Source: CAZDGB01 sp964504645 (GTDB taxonomy: Bacteria; Planctomycetota; Planctomycetia; Planctomycetales; Planctomycetaceae). From it: a stretch of 11,515 nucleotides of DNA. Both the position numbers and the translations under genes were made by a program. The notes below the pieces were generated by a model. It was not told the DNA's origin and did not search any database. It worked only from the letters and a program-made list of their open reading frames with translations. Each line of letters opens with the position of its first letter. Within the stretch, counting starts at the first letter, position 1. Location: contig CAZDGB010000245.1 in assembly GCA_964504645.1 (NCBI GenBank), forward strand, positions 1-11,515. The letters run 5' to 3'. Below, in pieces: positions 5,503-11,515 of the stretch.

Positions 5503-5673
5503 ATGTCGAATGGTCAGCCAAACAATGGGAAAACGATTCGCGAACTCGTCGATGAGACCATTCTTCTTTCCGAACAAATCGCCACCCTGCGCGAGCGGCT
5601 GGAGGACCTGTACGCCGCGATTGCTCTCCGCGCTCTAGAGCTAGAAGCAGGCGAGAACCAATCGGATGGCTAG
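5503..5673 (+). CDS. 56-aa small coiled-coil protein, transposon passenger
   Basis: Not in any family I know. After a polar start (MSNGQPNNGKT) almost all of it (residues 11-50) is one amphipathic helix with heptad-like hydrophobics, 'IRELVDETILLSEQIATLRERL' and on to 'EDLYAAIALRALELEAG', which suggests a dimeric coiled coil. TAAGGA at 5488-5493 lies nine bases before the ATG. The stop is only seven bases from the right inverted repeat, so the gene fits exactly inside the element. A role as a DNA-binding accessory or regulator subunit is possible but not shown. Confidence 0.7.
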   Translation: MSNGQPNNGKTIRELVDETILLSEQIATLRERLEDLYAAIALRALELEAGENQSDG

Positions 5674-5680
5674 CCGTAGT

Positions 5681-5704
5681 TGCTTTGCGAAGTGCATACT
5701 TCCG
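5681..5704 (-). repeat. Right terminal inverted repeat (24 bp)
   Basis: Inverted partner of 2342-2365, with 23 of 24 positions matching. It ends GTGCATACTTCCG immediately before the second TAATAATT. Confidence 0.95.
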
Positions 5705-5712
5705 TAATAATT
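5705..5712. repeat. Right 8-bp target site duplication (TAATAATT)
   Basis: Exact copy of 2334-2341. It is followed by TTCGG, the partner of CCGAA at 2329-2333 left of the element. Confidence 0.93.
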
Positions 5713-5738
5713 TTCGGAATTCACAATTCAGGGGGGTC

Positions 5739-5765
5739 GGCGCGGACCGCGCCGGCCGATTGACG
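5739..5765. repeat. GC-rich palindrome with fragments of the dispersed repeat
   Basis: GGCGCGG (5739-5745) and CCGCGCC (5747-5753) form an almost perfect palindrome. ACCGCGCCGGCCG (5746-5758) matches the right part and CCGATTGACG (5756-5765) the left part of the repeat at 184-213, in swapped order. It lies between the transposon and the 100-aa gene. Confidence 0.4.
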
Positions 5766-5796
5766 GCAGCCGTGTCGGCACGCTACCGTAAATCTC

Positions 5797-6099
5797 ATGG
5801 AACCCCAGACGCCCTCTGTGACTCGCGGCCGCTCGTTCCTCACCGTGCGCGGCGTAGCCGTGATTACCGTCGTCGCGTGGGCTCTCTACACGCTGTCGAT
5901 CGGCCCAATGTTCTGGACGTGGTTCGGCGCCCGGTGGGTGGACGGTCCCGAATGGGTCCTGGCGTTCTACACGCCGCTGCAGTTCGTCTGCGAGCACGTG
6001 CCGTATTACGGCGATCTCGTGGAAAACTACATCTGGTGGTGGAACTTTCCCCCCACGCCCGAGCTGACTGATCCCGCCCAGCAACTCGTCGCCGGCTGA
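5797..6099 (+). CDS. 100-aa uncharacterised membrane protein
   Basis: After a basic N-terminus, residues 16-37 ('LTVRGVAVITVVAWALYTLS') form one clear membrane helix. A second, weaker hydrophobic segment at about 53-66 ('WVLAFYTPLQFVCEHV') is followed by an aromatic stretch 'ENYIWWWNFPP'. Proteins of this size with a '-Y.PL...CE..P....Y..WW-' ending are common in planctomycetes, and I know no function for them. No strong Shine-Dalgarno precedes the ATG, but no better start exists. It stands alone between the transposon and a REP pair. Confidence 0.75.
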   Translation: MEPQTPSVTRGRSFLTVRGVAVITVVAWALYTLSIGPMFWTWFGARWVDGPEWVLAFYTPLQFVCEHVPYYGDLVENYIWWWNFPPTPELTDPAQQLVAG

Positions 6100-6106
6100 G
6101 TTCATC

Positions 6107-6186
6107 TTCAAAGCCGCGGATGGCATCCGCGGTCTTTCTTCGGCAGCGTCGTTCAGCAGACCGCGGTTGCCAACCGCGGCTTTGAA
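6107..6186. repeat. Mirrored pair of REP-like hairpins
   Basis: Two 29-bp units, 6107-6135 and 6158-6186, are inverted copies of each other with two differences. Each is itself a hairpin: CCGCGGATG/CATCCGCGG in the first and CCGCGGTTG/CAACCGCGG in the second. The two differences are a swapped base pair, so both stems stay perfect. Runs of T flank the stems, so they can serve as terminators for the convergent genes on either side. Confidence 0.8.
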
Positions 6187-7338
6187 TCACACCCACGCCG
6201 CCGTGATCGCGTTGCTCAGCCCGATGAGCCGCGGCCCGCTGATGTCGTGCGGTTCCGTCGAGAAGACGATGGCGAACGTGCCGCGGGCCGGATCGATCCA
6301 CATGAGCGTTCCGGTCGCGCCCCAGTGGCCGTACGCCGCGTCGCTGAGCAAATCGCCGAAGCTCGCGCTGTGCGCCGGCCAGTTGAGACGCCAGCCGAGT
6401 CCCCACGGCCGGCACCGCCGCTCGTCCTCCGGCACGCTGGGCATGACGTCCAGTTGATTCTTCGTCGCGGCGGCAATCAGCGCCGGCGAAAACAGCCGCG
6501 TGTCGTCCGACGTCAGCCCACCGCGGAGCATCATCTGGCAAAATTTGGCGAGGTCGCCCGCCGTGGTCAGCATGCCGCCCCACGGCGCGCCGAGCTGCCG
6601 CCAGTATTTACTATTCCAGTTCCAGGAGACTTCCTCCGCCTGATCCGGCGGGACGTGCAGTTCCGGAATGCGGGCCACTTTCGCGGACTCCTGCTCCTTG
6701 CTGCATTTCGACGGCACAGCAGTGTTCGGGGCATACCATCCCTCCGGCACGCCCAATTCGGAATCGCACATCCCCAGTGGCTCGAAAATCTCGCTGCGCA
6801 GATAGTCGGCGCATGTCTTCCCAGTGACGCGGAACAGAATCTCCGCCAACACGAGCAGCCCCGTGCTCTGATACTGCACGCCGCGGCCCGCAGGGAACGA
6901 CAACGGAATCTCGCAAATCTCCGACAGGAACTTCGAGAGCGGCGCGTTCGCCTTCCGCAGCGCGACGTTGTTCGGCAGCATGTCGGGCAACCCCGACGTA
7001 TGCGTGAAGAGATGCCGCAACTCGACGCTGTATTTCCCCTGCTTGCCGAACTCCGGGATGTACTCCACCACGCGATCGGCAAGCCGCAGTTGTCCCTGCT
7101 CCACCAGTTGCAGCACGCCCATCGCGACCACCGGCTTCGTGATCGACGCGATCAGATAGATCGGGTTCTCGACGAGCGGCGTCTGGCCATCAACTGTCTG
7201 CGTGCCGAACGACACCGGCCCGTGCAAATGATCGACAGTCCCCGTGACGAACGTGACCGCCGGGAATTTCTTCTCCGCCGTCCACCGCTGTGCGAGTTCG
7301 GCGACCTGCTTCCAACGGACTGGATCGAGAGTCGGCAT
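6187..7338 (-). CDS. Serine hydrolase, beta-lactamase/esterase family (PF00144)
   Basis: The 383-aa product has the fold of class C beta-lactamases, DD-peptidases and EstB-type esterases. The nucleophile motif SxxK is S65-I-T-K68 in 'YLIASITKPV'. The second motif, normally YxN or YxS, is Y156-Q-S158 in 'GVQYQSTGLLVLAEI'. The third is H338-W-G340 in 'YGHWGATGTLMW'. 'LRHLFTHTSGLPD' (108-119) is also diagnostic. No signal peptide is present, so it is probably a cytoplasmic esterase or amidase of unknown substrate rather than a resistance enzyme. GGGAAG precedes the ATG at 7338. Its stop abuts the REP pair, and its start is divergent from the 156-aa gene. Confidence 0.92.
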   Translation of the reverse strand: MPTLDPVRWKQVAELAQRWTAEKKFPAVTFVTGTVDHLHGPVSFGTQTVDGQTPLVENPIYLIASITKPVVAMGVLQLVEQGQLRLADRVVEYIPEFGKQGKYSVELRHLFTHTSGLPDMLPNNVALRKANAPLSKFLSEICEIPLSFPAGRGVQYQSTGLLVLAEILFRVTGKTCADYLRSEIFEPLGMCDSELGVPEGWYAPNTAVPSKCSKEQESAKVARIPELHVPPDQAEEVSWNWNSKYWRQLGAPWGGMLTTAGDLAKFCQMMLRGGLTSDDTRLFSPALIAAATKNQLDVMPSVPEDERRCRPWGLGWRLNWPAHSASFGDLLSDAAYGHWGATGTLMWIDPARGTFAIVFSTEPHDISGPRLIGLSNAITAAWV

Positions 7339-7377
7339 AATCGCTTCCCGGAGGGATTTCGTTCAGCAGAGCGGAAG

Positions 7378-7406
7378 TTTAACAGGCCCGCTTAACGCTA
7401 TACAAT
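7378..7406 (+). promoter_or_regulatory. Promoter of the 156-aa gene and nadD
   Basis: TTTAAC (7378-7383), a 17-base spacer and TACAAT (7401-7406) form a good sigma-70 promoter, giving a leader of about 30 bases before the ATG at 7443. No other promoter is apparent before nadD, so both genes are probably read from it. Confidence 0.6.
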
Positions 7407-7442
7407 CGACTTGTCAACGATTGCGATGAAAGGTGTCGTTCT

Positions 7443-7913
7443 ATGACCGCAGAAGAAATACGCCTTTACGCGTCGCATCATCAATTTTATGTGCAAGACA
7501 GCCAACCAGCCGGCGATACCGGAGCGGATACTTTCTGGACGGAAGACGCCTATCATCGCCGGTTGGCGATCGCCGAAGGAATTCTCGGCATTGGTACGGG
7601 ATCCTATGATTTCGTCAAAGTTCGTGTCGAGCATCATCTGAACGAGCCAGATTTGAATTTGGACGACTGGGACCACGTTACGGAGTGTGGGCTGGACGTC
7701 CGGACGGGAAGAGTGCTGATCAACGGTTGTCTCTCACCCAGCGGCCTTTATTTCGATGTTAAGCCGGGCTTCTATCGAGTACGCGTCTGCCATGCGAATC
7801 TTGCACAGTCGGAAATGGAAGCGACCGAGAATTGGACCGGACCGGAAGACTGGTATCTTGTCCAATTCTGGCTCGCTGTCGCGTCGGACGTGAAAGTGCT
7901 TAAACAGCGATAA
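7443..7913 (+). CDS. 156-aa uncharacterised protein
   Basis: Probably a member of a widespread uncharacterised bacterial family with the pattern 'QFYVQDSQPAGDTG', 'AIAEGILGIGTGSYDFVKVRVEHH', 'WDHVTECGLDVRTGRVLING' and 'FDVKPGFYRVRVCHANL'. I recall similar proteins in actinobacteria, but no name or function. It is predicted to be soluble and mostly beta-strand, with no signal peptide. AAAGGT at 7429-7434 lies eight bases before the ATG. The stop is 18 bases before nadD, so the two are likely co-transcribed; this does not imply a role in NAD synthesis. Confidence 0.8.
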   Translation: MTAEEIRLYASHHQFYVQDSQPAGDTGADTFWTEDAYHRRLAIAEGILGIGTGSYDFVKVRVEHHLNEPDLNLDDWDHVTECGLDVRTGRVLINGCLSPSGLYFDVKPGFYRVRVCHANLAQSEMEATENWTGPEDWYLVQFWLAVASDVKVLKQR

Positions 7914-7931
7914 TCTTTTGCGAAGAAACTC

Positions 7932-8534
7932 ATGCGCATCGGCGTCTTCGGCGGCACTTTCGATCCGATTCATCTGGCCCATCTGGTGCTGGCCGAGCAG
8001 TGCCGCGAGCAGGCGCGGCTCGACGAGGTCTGGTTCGTGCCCGCCGGCGCGCCGCCGCACAAGTCGCGCGGCGACATCACGCCGGCGAAACAGCGGCGGG
8101 AGATGCTGGAACTCGCCATCGCCGGGCATGAGAAGTTCCGCATCCAACTGCTGGAACTCGACCGCAGCGGGCCGTCGTTCACGGTAGACACGCTGGACCA
8201 GTTTCATCGCCAGTCGCCGCAGCACGAATTCTTTCTGCTACTCGGGGCCGATTCCGTCCGCGACTTGCCGACGTGGCGGGAGCCGCACCGCATTCTGCAG
8301 TTGGCGACCGTCGTCGCCGTCAATCGCGGCGACCGGCCGGGGTTTCAACCCGCAGCGCTGACGAACGATTTCACGCCGCAGGAACTCGACTGGTTTCTAT
8401 CGGTGCAGATTCCGGGACTCGATCTGTCGTCGAGCGACCTCCGGCAACGCGTCCGCGAAGGACGCAGCATCCGGTATCTCGTGCCGCGCGCGGTGGAGGT
8501 CTACATCGCGCAGCACGGGTTGTATCGGGAGTGA
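7932..8534 (+). CDS. nadD: Nicotinate-nucleotide adenylyltransferase NadD
   Basis: Catalyses nicotinate mononucleotide + ATP to deamido-NAD + pyrophosphate, the step before NAD synthetase, in the cytoplasm. The 200-aa product has every family signature: the nucleotide-binding 'GGTFDPIHLAHL' (residues 7-18, with H14 and H17 as the HxGH-type pair), 'VPAGAPPHK' (36-44), 'PSFTVDTL' (81-88), 'LGADSVRDLPTWREPHRIL' (104-122), the second ATP-binding motif 'SSSDLRQRV' (166-174) and the ending 'IRYLVP..V..YI'. The length is normal. The ATG at 7932 is fixed by the N-terminal strand MRIGVFGG, though its Shine-Dalgarno is weak (GCGAAG). An inverted repeat follows at 8566. Confidence 0.97.
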   Translation: MRIGVFGGTFDPIHLAHLVLAEQCREQARLDEVWFVPAGAPPHKSRGDITPAKQRREMLELAIAGHEKFRIQLLELDRSGPSFTVDTLDQFHRQSPQHEFFLLLGADSVRDLPTWREPHRILQLATVVAVNRGDRPGFQPAALTNDFTPQELDWFLSVQIPGLDLSSSDLRQRVREGRSIRYLVPRAVEVYIAQHGLYRE

Positions 8535-8565
8535 AGCGGCTTCCCAGCCCAGTTCAGGCTTTGAT

Positions 8566-8611
8566 TAACCGGGCTTCGCTTTCGAACGGTCTCGAATGCG
8601 AAACCCGGTTA
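8566..8611. terminator. Inverted repeat between nadD and galM, probable terminator
   Basis: The 20-base arms 8566-8585 and 8592-8611 pair with two mismatches across a 6-base loop: TAACCGGG, TTCGC and TTCGA of the left arm all have partners on the right. It lies in the 94-base gap between two convergent genes, where a bidirectional terminator is expected. No T tract follows. Confidence 0.6.
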
Positions 8612-8628
8612 GCAGACGAACCAGGTTT

Positions 8629-9792
8629 CTACTTCGCGACGGAGAACTTGTGGATCGTCGTCTGGCGGTAGGTTTCGCCGGGGCGGAGGACGACCGAGGG
8701 GAACTCCGGCCGGTTGGGCGAATCCGGCAGATGCTGTGTCTCCAGGCAGAGCGCCCCTTGTTTCGGGGCATTCGCCGTGGCCGGCGTGCCGTCGAGGTAA
8801 TTCCCCGTATAAAGCTGCACGCCGGGTTCCGTGGTGGAAATTTCCATCACGCGGCCGCTCTTCGGTTCGACGACTTTCGCGACCGGCACGACTTGACCTT
8901 TGCCGCCGTTGCGGATCACGTAGCAGTGGTCGTACCCGCCGTTGCCGTTCGTGGTCTCGGCGATCCGTTCGCCGATGGTGTGCGGCGACGTGAAATCCAT
9001 GCATGTCCCCGCGACCGGCAGCAGCTTGCCGGTCGGAATCGCGTTCTCGTCGATCTCGACGTAGTCATCGCAGGCGAGCGTCAGTTCGTGATCGAGGATC
9101 GACTGGGACGACGGCCCGGCGAGGTTCCAATAGGCGTGATTCGTCAGGTTGAGCACCGTCGGCTGGTCGCTCGTCGCGGTGTAGTCGATCGTCAATTCAT
9201 TGTCGTTGTTCAATACGTAGTTGACGGTGACTTCCAGGTTGCCGGGGTAGCCCTCCTCGCCGTTGCGGCTGGTGTAGGTCAGCACGAGTCCCACATCGTC
9301 CTCGCGGGTGATGGGCTGGGCGGCCCAGATTTTCTTGATGAAGCTCTCCTTGCCGCCGTGCAGATGATTGGGTGGAATGTTCGCGGCGAGTTCGTAGTCC
9401 TTGCCGTCGAGCGTGAACTTCGCATTCGAAATGCGATTGGCAAACCGCCCGCAAATCCCCCCGAAATACGGCGCGTTCTGGAAGAAATTCGCGTCGAATT
9501 CCGGAAACGCGAGCGTGACGTTTTCGATTTTCCCGTCACGATCCGGAACGGCGACTTCGGTGAGGATGCCGCCGAGATTCACCACCTTGACGCGCATCCC
9601 GTGCGCATTGGTCAGCGTGAATTCCTGCAACGGATGGCCGTCGGGCGTCTCGCCGCGCGCTTCGGCTTGCACGTTTAACATGGAGGCAAGTTCCTGGGAC
9701 TTGGACGAAGTAGCCGGGGGTTTAGACGCGGAACCGGCCTCGCAACCGGCGAGCAGTGAGACTGAAACCACGATCAGCCATGACAATCGCAT
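8629..9792 (-). CDS. galM: Galactose mutarotase (aldose 1-epimerase), predicted lipoprotein
   Basis: Interconverts alpha and beta anomers of galactose or related aldoses. The 387-aa precursor starts with a lipoprotein signal (MRLSWLIVVSVSLLAGC, lipobox LAGC with C17), so the enzyme is expected to be anchored outside the cytoplasmic membrane. A linker of about 35 Ser/Lys/Ala-rich residues precedes the mutarotase domain. Catalytic positions are present: H145 in 'NHLHGG', H219 in 'NLTNHAYWNLAG' and the base E351 in 'CLETQHLPDSPN', with D288 in 'GGYDHCY' for the sugar. The ATG at 9792 has AAAGGA upstream; the open frame continues 19 codons further but would bury the signal. It follows leuS by 53 bases and may share its transcript. 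Confidence 0.95.
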   Translation of the reverse strand: MRLSWLIVVSVSLLAGCEAGSASKPPATSSKSQELASMLNVQAEARGETPDGHPLQEFTLTNAHGMRVKVVNLGGILTEVAVPDRDGKIENVTLAFPEFDANFFQNAPYFGGICGRFANRISNAKFTLDGKDYELAANIPPNHLHGGKESFIKKIWAAQPITREDDVGLVLTYTSRNGEEGYPGNLEVTVNYVLNNDNELTIDYTATSDQPTVLNLTNHAYWNLAGPSSQSILDHELTLACDDYVEIDENAIPTGKLLPVAGTCMDFTSPHTIGERIAETTNGNGGYDHCYVIRNGGKGQVVPVAKVVEPKSGRVMEISTTEPGVQLYTGNYLDGTPATANAPKQGALCLETQHLPDSPNRPEFPSVVLRPGETYRQTTIHKFSVAK

Positions 9793-9845
9793 GTTCGATT
9801 CCTTTACAGCGAATGCCAAAGGATAGCGATCCGCAAGCGCCTCTG

Positions 9846-11515
9846 TCACTTCACCACAAAATTCAAAAGCCGCCCCGGCACATAGACCACTTTCACCACC
9901 GTTTTGCCCGACAAATTCCCCGCCACCGTCGCGTCCGCTTTCGCTGCGGTTTCAATGGCCGGTTGGGCGGCGTCGGCCGGGACGGTGATCTTGCCACGCA
10001 GCTTGCCGTTCACCTGCACCGGCACTTCGATCTCGTTCTCGACGAGCAGCGCCGGGTCGTAGCTCGGCCATGGTTCGTAGGCGAGGCTCTGCGTATGGCC
10101 GAGCAACTCCCACAATTCCTCGGCGATGTGCGGCGCGAGCGGGCTGATCAACAGGACGAACGGTTCGAGGATCGACCGTGGCCGCACTTCGGCGGTTGTC
10201 AGCTCATTGGTGAACTCCATCATCCGGCTGATCGCCGTATTGAACGAGAGCTTTTCGATGTCGTCGGTCACAGCCTTGATCGTCTTGTGCAACAGCCGCG
10301 TCTGCTCCGGCGTCGGAGGGGCATCTTTGACGGCGGCGTTCAACACGACATCGTCGGCCCGGTCGTCGACGAACAACCGCCACACGCGGCCAAGAAACCG
10401 GAACACACCGTCGACGCCCGCCATGCTCCACGGCTTGGCGGCTTCGAGCGGGCCCATGAACATTTCGTACATGCGGAGGGAATCGGCCCCGTACTCCTGC
10501 ACAACCAGATCAGGGTTGATCACGTTGCCTCGGGACTTGGACATCTTGTCTGCCTTGATCTTCACTTCGATCTCGGTGCCCATCACGAAGCATTGATTCC
10601 GCTGTGTGATGACGCGGTCCTCAGGAAGATTGATGACCGCCGCGTCCGGCTTGTCCTTCGCGGGATCATAGGCAGGATTTGAGATTTTGAGCGCGTAAGC
10701 TTCGATCGGATCAGCGTCAGTCTTGCGACGCGGCTGACAGAGAATGCCTTTCGCTTTCAACGTCTCGTGATTCACCGCGAACGATTCGGGCGTGATGTGA
10801 TACTCAATTCCAAGAATCATTCCCTGGTTCACCAGCCGATGGAACGGTTCCGACGTTCCGACATACCCCCGATCAAACAGCACCTTGTGCCAGAACCGCG
10901 AATACAACAAGTGGAGTACCGCGTGCTCGGCTCCGCCGATGTAGAGGTCGACCGGCAACCAGTATTTTTCCACGGCCGGATCGATGAACCGGTTCGCGTT
11001 CTGCGGATCGGCGAACCGCAAGTAGTACCAGCAACTGCCGGCCCACTGCGGCATGCTGTTCGTCTCCCGCTTGAGCCGCGTCCCGTCCGCCGCCGTTTTG
11101 TAAAGCCACGCCTCCGGGGCCTTCGACAACAACGGTTCCGGCGTCCCGGTCGGCTGGAAGTCGGCCATATCGGGCAAGACGACTGGCAACTCGGACTCCG
11201 CATCGGTCCGCATCAATCCCGTCGGCTGGCCGTTCGCATCGAGTTCATGCCAAATCGGGAACGGTTCGCCCCAGTAGCGCTGGCGGGAGAAGAGCCAGTC
11301 GCGGAGGCGGTAGTTCACCGCTTTGCGGCCGAGACCACCAGTGACAAGATCGGCGGTGATTTTGGATTTGAAGTCCTGCGTGCTCAATCCCGTGTAAGAA
11401 CCGCTGTTGATCGCGATGCCCTCGCCGAAGAAGCCCAGGGACTGCTGTCCCTGGGCTTCCGCTATGCCAACCGGCGCGACCACGGGTTTGATTTCGATTT
11501 CGAACTGCGTGGCAA
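9846..11515 (-). CDS. leuS: Leucyl-tRNA synthetase, C-terminal part (N-terminus beyond the window)
   Basis: Charges tRNA-Leu with leucine using ATP; class I synthetase, cytoplasmic. About 555 residues are visible. In order they are the end of the CP1 editing insertion ('EGIAINSGSYTGL'), 'NYRLRDWLFSRQRYWGEPFPI', the catalytic-core 'QWAGSCWYYLRF', 'DLYIGGAEHAVLHLLYSRFW', a leucine-specific insertion, the catalytic KMSKS (complement of 10533-10547), the anticodon-binding helical domain and the C-terminal 'VQVNGKLRGKITVPADA' module. The HIGH motif and most of the editing domain lie beyond position 11515; the frame is open to the window edge, so the GTG at 11483 is not the start. A perfect palindrome (11430-11459) is translated within it. 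A tRNA-Leu gene lies at the other end of the window, probably by coincidence. Confidence 0.98.
   Translation of the reverse strand, partial: ATQFEIEIKPVVAPVGIAEAQGQQSLGFFGEGIAINSGSYTGLSTQDFKSKITADLVTGGLGRKAVNYRLRDWLFSRQRYWGEPFPIWHELDANGQPTGLMRTDAESELPVVLPDMADFQPTGTPEPLLSKAPEAWLYKTAADGTRLKRETNSMPQWAGSCWYYLRFADPQNANRFIDPAVEKYWLPVDLYIGGAEHAVLHLLYSRFWHKVLFDRGYVGTSEPFHRLVNQGMILGIEYHITPESFAVNHETLKAKGILCQPRRKTDADPIEAYALKISNPAYDPAKDKPDAAVINLPEDRVITQRNQCFVMGTEIEVKIKADKMSKSRGNVINPDLVVQEYGADSLRMYEMFMGPLEAAKPWSMAGVDGVFRFLGRVWRLFVDDRADDVVLNAAVKDAPPTPEQTRLLHKTIKAVTDDIEKLSFNTAISRMMEFTNELTTAEVRPRSILEPFVLLISPLAPHIAEELWELLGHTQSLAYEPWPSYDPALLVENEIEVPVQVNGKLRGKITVPADAAQPAIETAAKADATVAGNLSGKTVVKVVYVPGRLLNFVVK
11430..11459. 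repeat. Perfect 13-bp-arm palindrome inside leuS
   Basis: GAAGCCCAGGGAC (11430-11442) and GTCCCTGGGCTTC (11447-11459) are exact inverted copies around TGCT. On the minus strand they are translated in frame as EAQGQQSLGF, just before the conserved GEGIAINSG segment of the synthetase. Confidence 0.85.

Larger units (their letters stand above)
2342..5704. mobile_element. IS1595-family transposon with passenger genes, 3,363 bp, complete
   Basis: Both ends are visible. The 24-bp terminal inverted repeats (2342-2365 and 5681-5704) begin CGGAAGTATGCACTT and differ at one position, and they are flanked by a perfect 8-bp duplication. The transposase (2721-3638) has the zinc ribbon and DDE signature of the ISXO2/IS1595 group. 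The element is about three times the size of a simple IS1595 member. It also holds a divergent HTH gene, a DUF3800 gene, a possible structured RNA, and small genes of 46, 110 and 56 aa. Some IS1595 subgroups are known to carry passenger genes, but I do not recognise this cargo. No second copy of the inverted repeat was found between transposase and cargo, so the whole 3.4 kb appears to be one unit. Confidence 0.93.

Noticed and set aside
5349..5555. A 68-codon plus-strand frame before the 56-aa gene
   Set aside because: It has no Shine-Dalgarno, overlaps the better supported 56-aa gene in another frame and covers the likely control region of the 110-aa gene.
6247..7395. A 382-codon open frame on the plus strand
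   Set aside because: It is exactly antisense to the serine hydrolase, whose catalytic motifs are intact. Its Arg/Gln/Leu-rich composition is typical of the reverse reading of a GC-rich gene.
8596..9678. A 360-codon open frame on the plus strand
   Set aside because: Antisense to the mutarotase gene; no recognisable domain and biased Arg/Val/Gly composition.
1..11515. CRISPR array, integron, prophage or rRNA genes
   Set aside because: No regularly spaced direct repeats, integrase, phage structural gene or rRNA sequence was seen on either strand.

Overview
The window looks like a chromosomal segment from a planctomycete (Planctomycetota). The genome is GC-rich. A TIGR03067-type protein, a family I know mainly from planctomycetes, sits among several small uncharacterised genes, and there are many intergenic palindromes. 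The assignment rests on gene content and style only; no database was searched.

Layout. (1) 1-54: 5' part of a tRNA-Leu(UAA) on the minus strand, cut by the window edge. (2) 184-2336: four plus-strand genes, namely a 50-aa two-helix membrane peptide, a DUF4926-like/SUKH-like two-domain protein, a TIGR03067-like protein and a DUF4326 protein. Three of them have a shared short repeat just upstream. (3) 2342-5704: a complete 3,363-bp transposable element of the IS1595 type. It has 24-bp terminal inverted repeats (23/24 identical) and a perfect 8-bp target duplication TAATAATT, and it sits exactly at the stop codon of the DUF4326 gene. Besides the transposase it carries a divergent HTH regulator, a DUF3800 protein, three small genes and a hairpin-rich intergenic stretch behind a promoter-like sequence. 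(4) 5797-6186: a 100-aa membrane protein and a mirrored pair of REP-like hairpins. (5) 6187-7338 (minus): a cytoplasmic serine hydrolase of the beta-lactamase/esterase fold. (6) 7378-8534: a promoter followed by an uncharacterised 156-aa gene and nadD. (7) 8629-11515 (minus): leuS (3' part, incomplete at the window edge) followed by a lipoprotein-type galactose mutarotase. leuS carries a perfect 13-bp-arm palindrome inside its coding sequence.

How the parts fit. The core genes (tRNA-Leu, nadD, leuS, galM) are ordinary housekeeping genes of the host. The part most worth attention is the transposon. Its transposase promoter lies between two perfect inverted 10-bp half-sites, next to a divergently transcribed HTH gene, which suggests an element that represses itself. 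Its cargo (DUF3800, a possible structured RNA, and basic and coiled-coil small proteins) has no obvious known function. The precise ends and intact transposase suggest fairly recent arrival. The second theme is palindromes: a 30-bp dispersed repeat upstream of genes, a REP pair with compensatory changes, and an in-frame palindrome in leuS.
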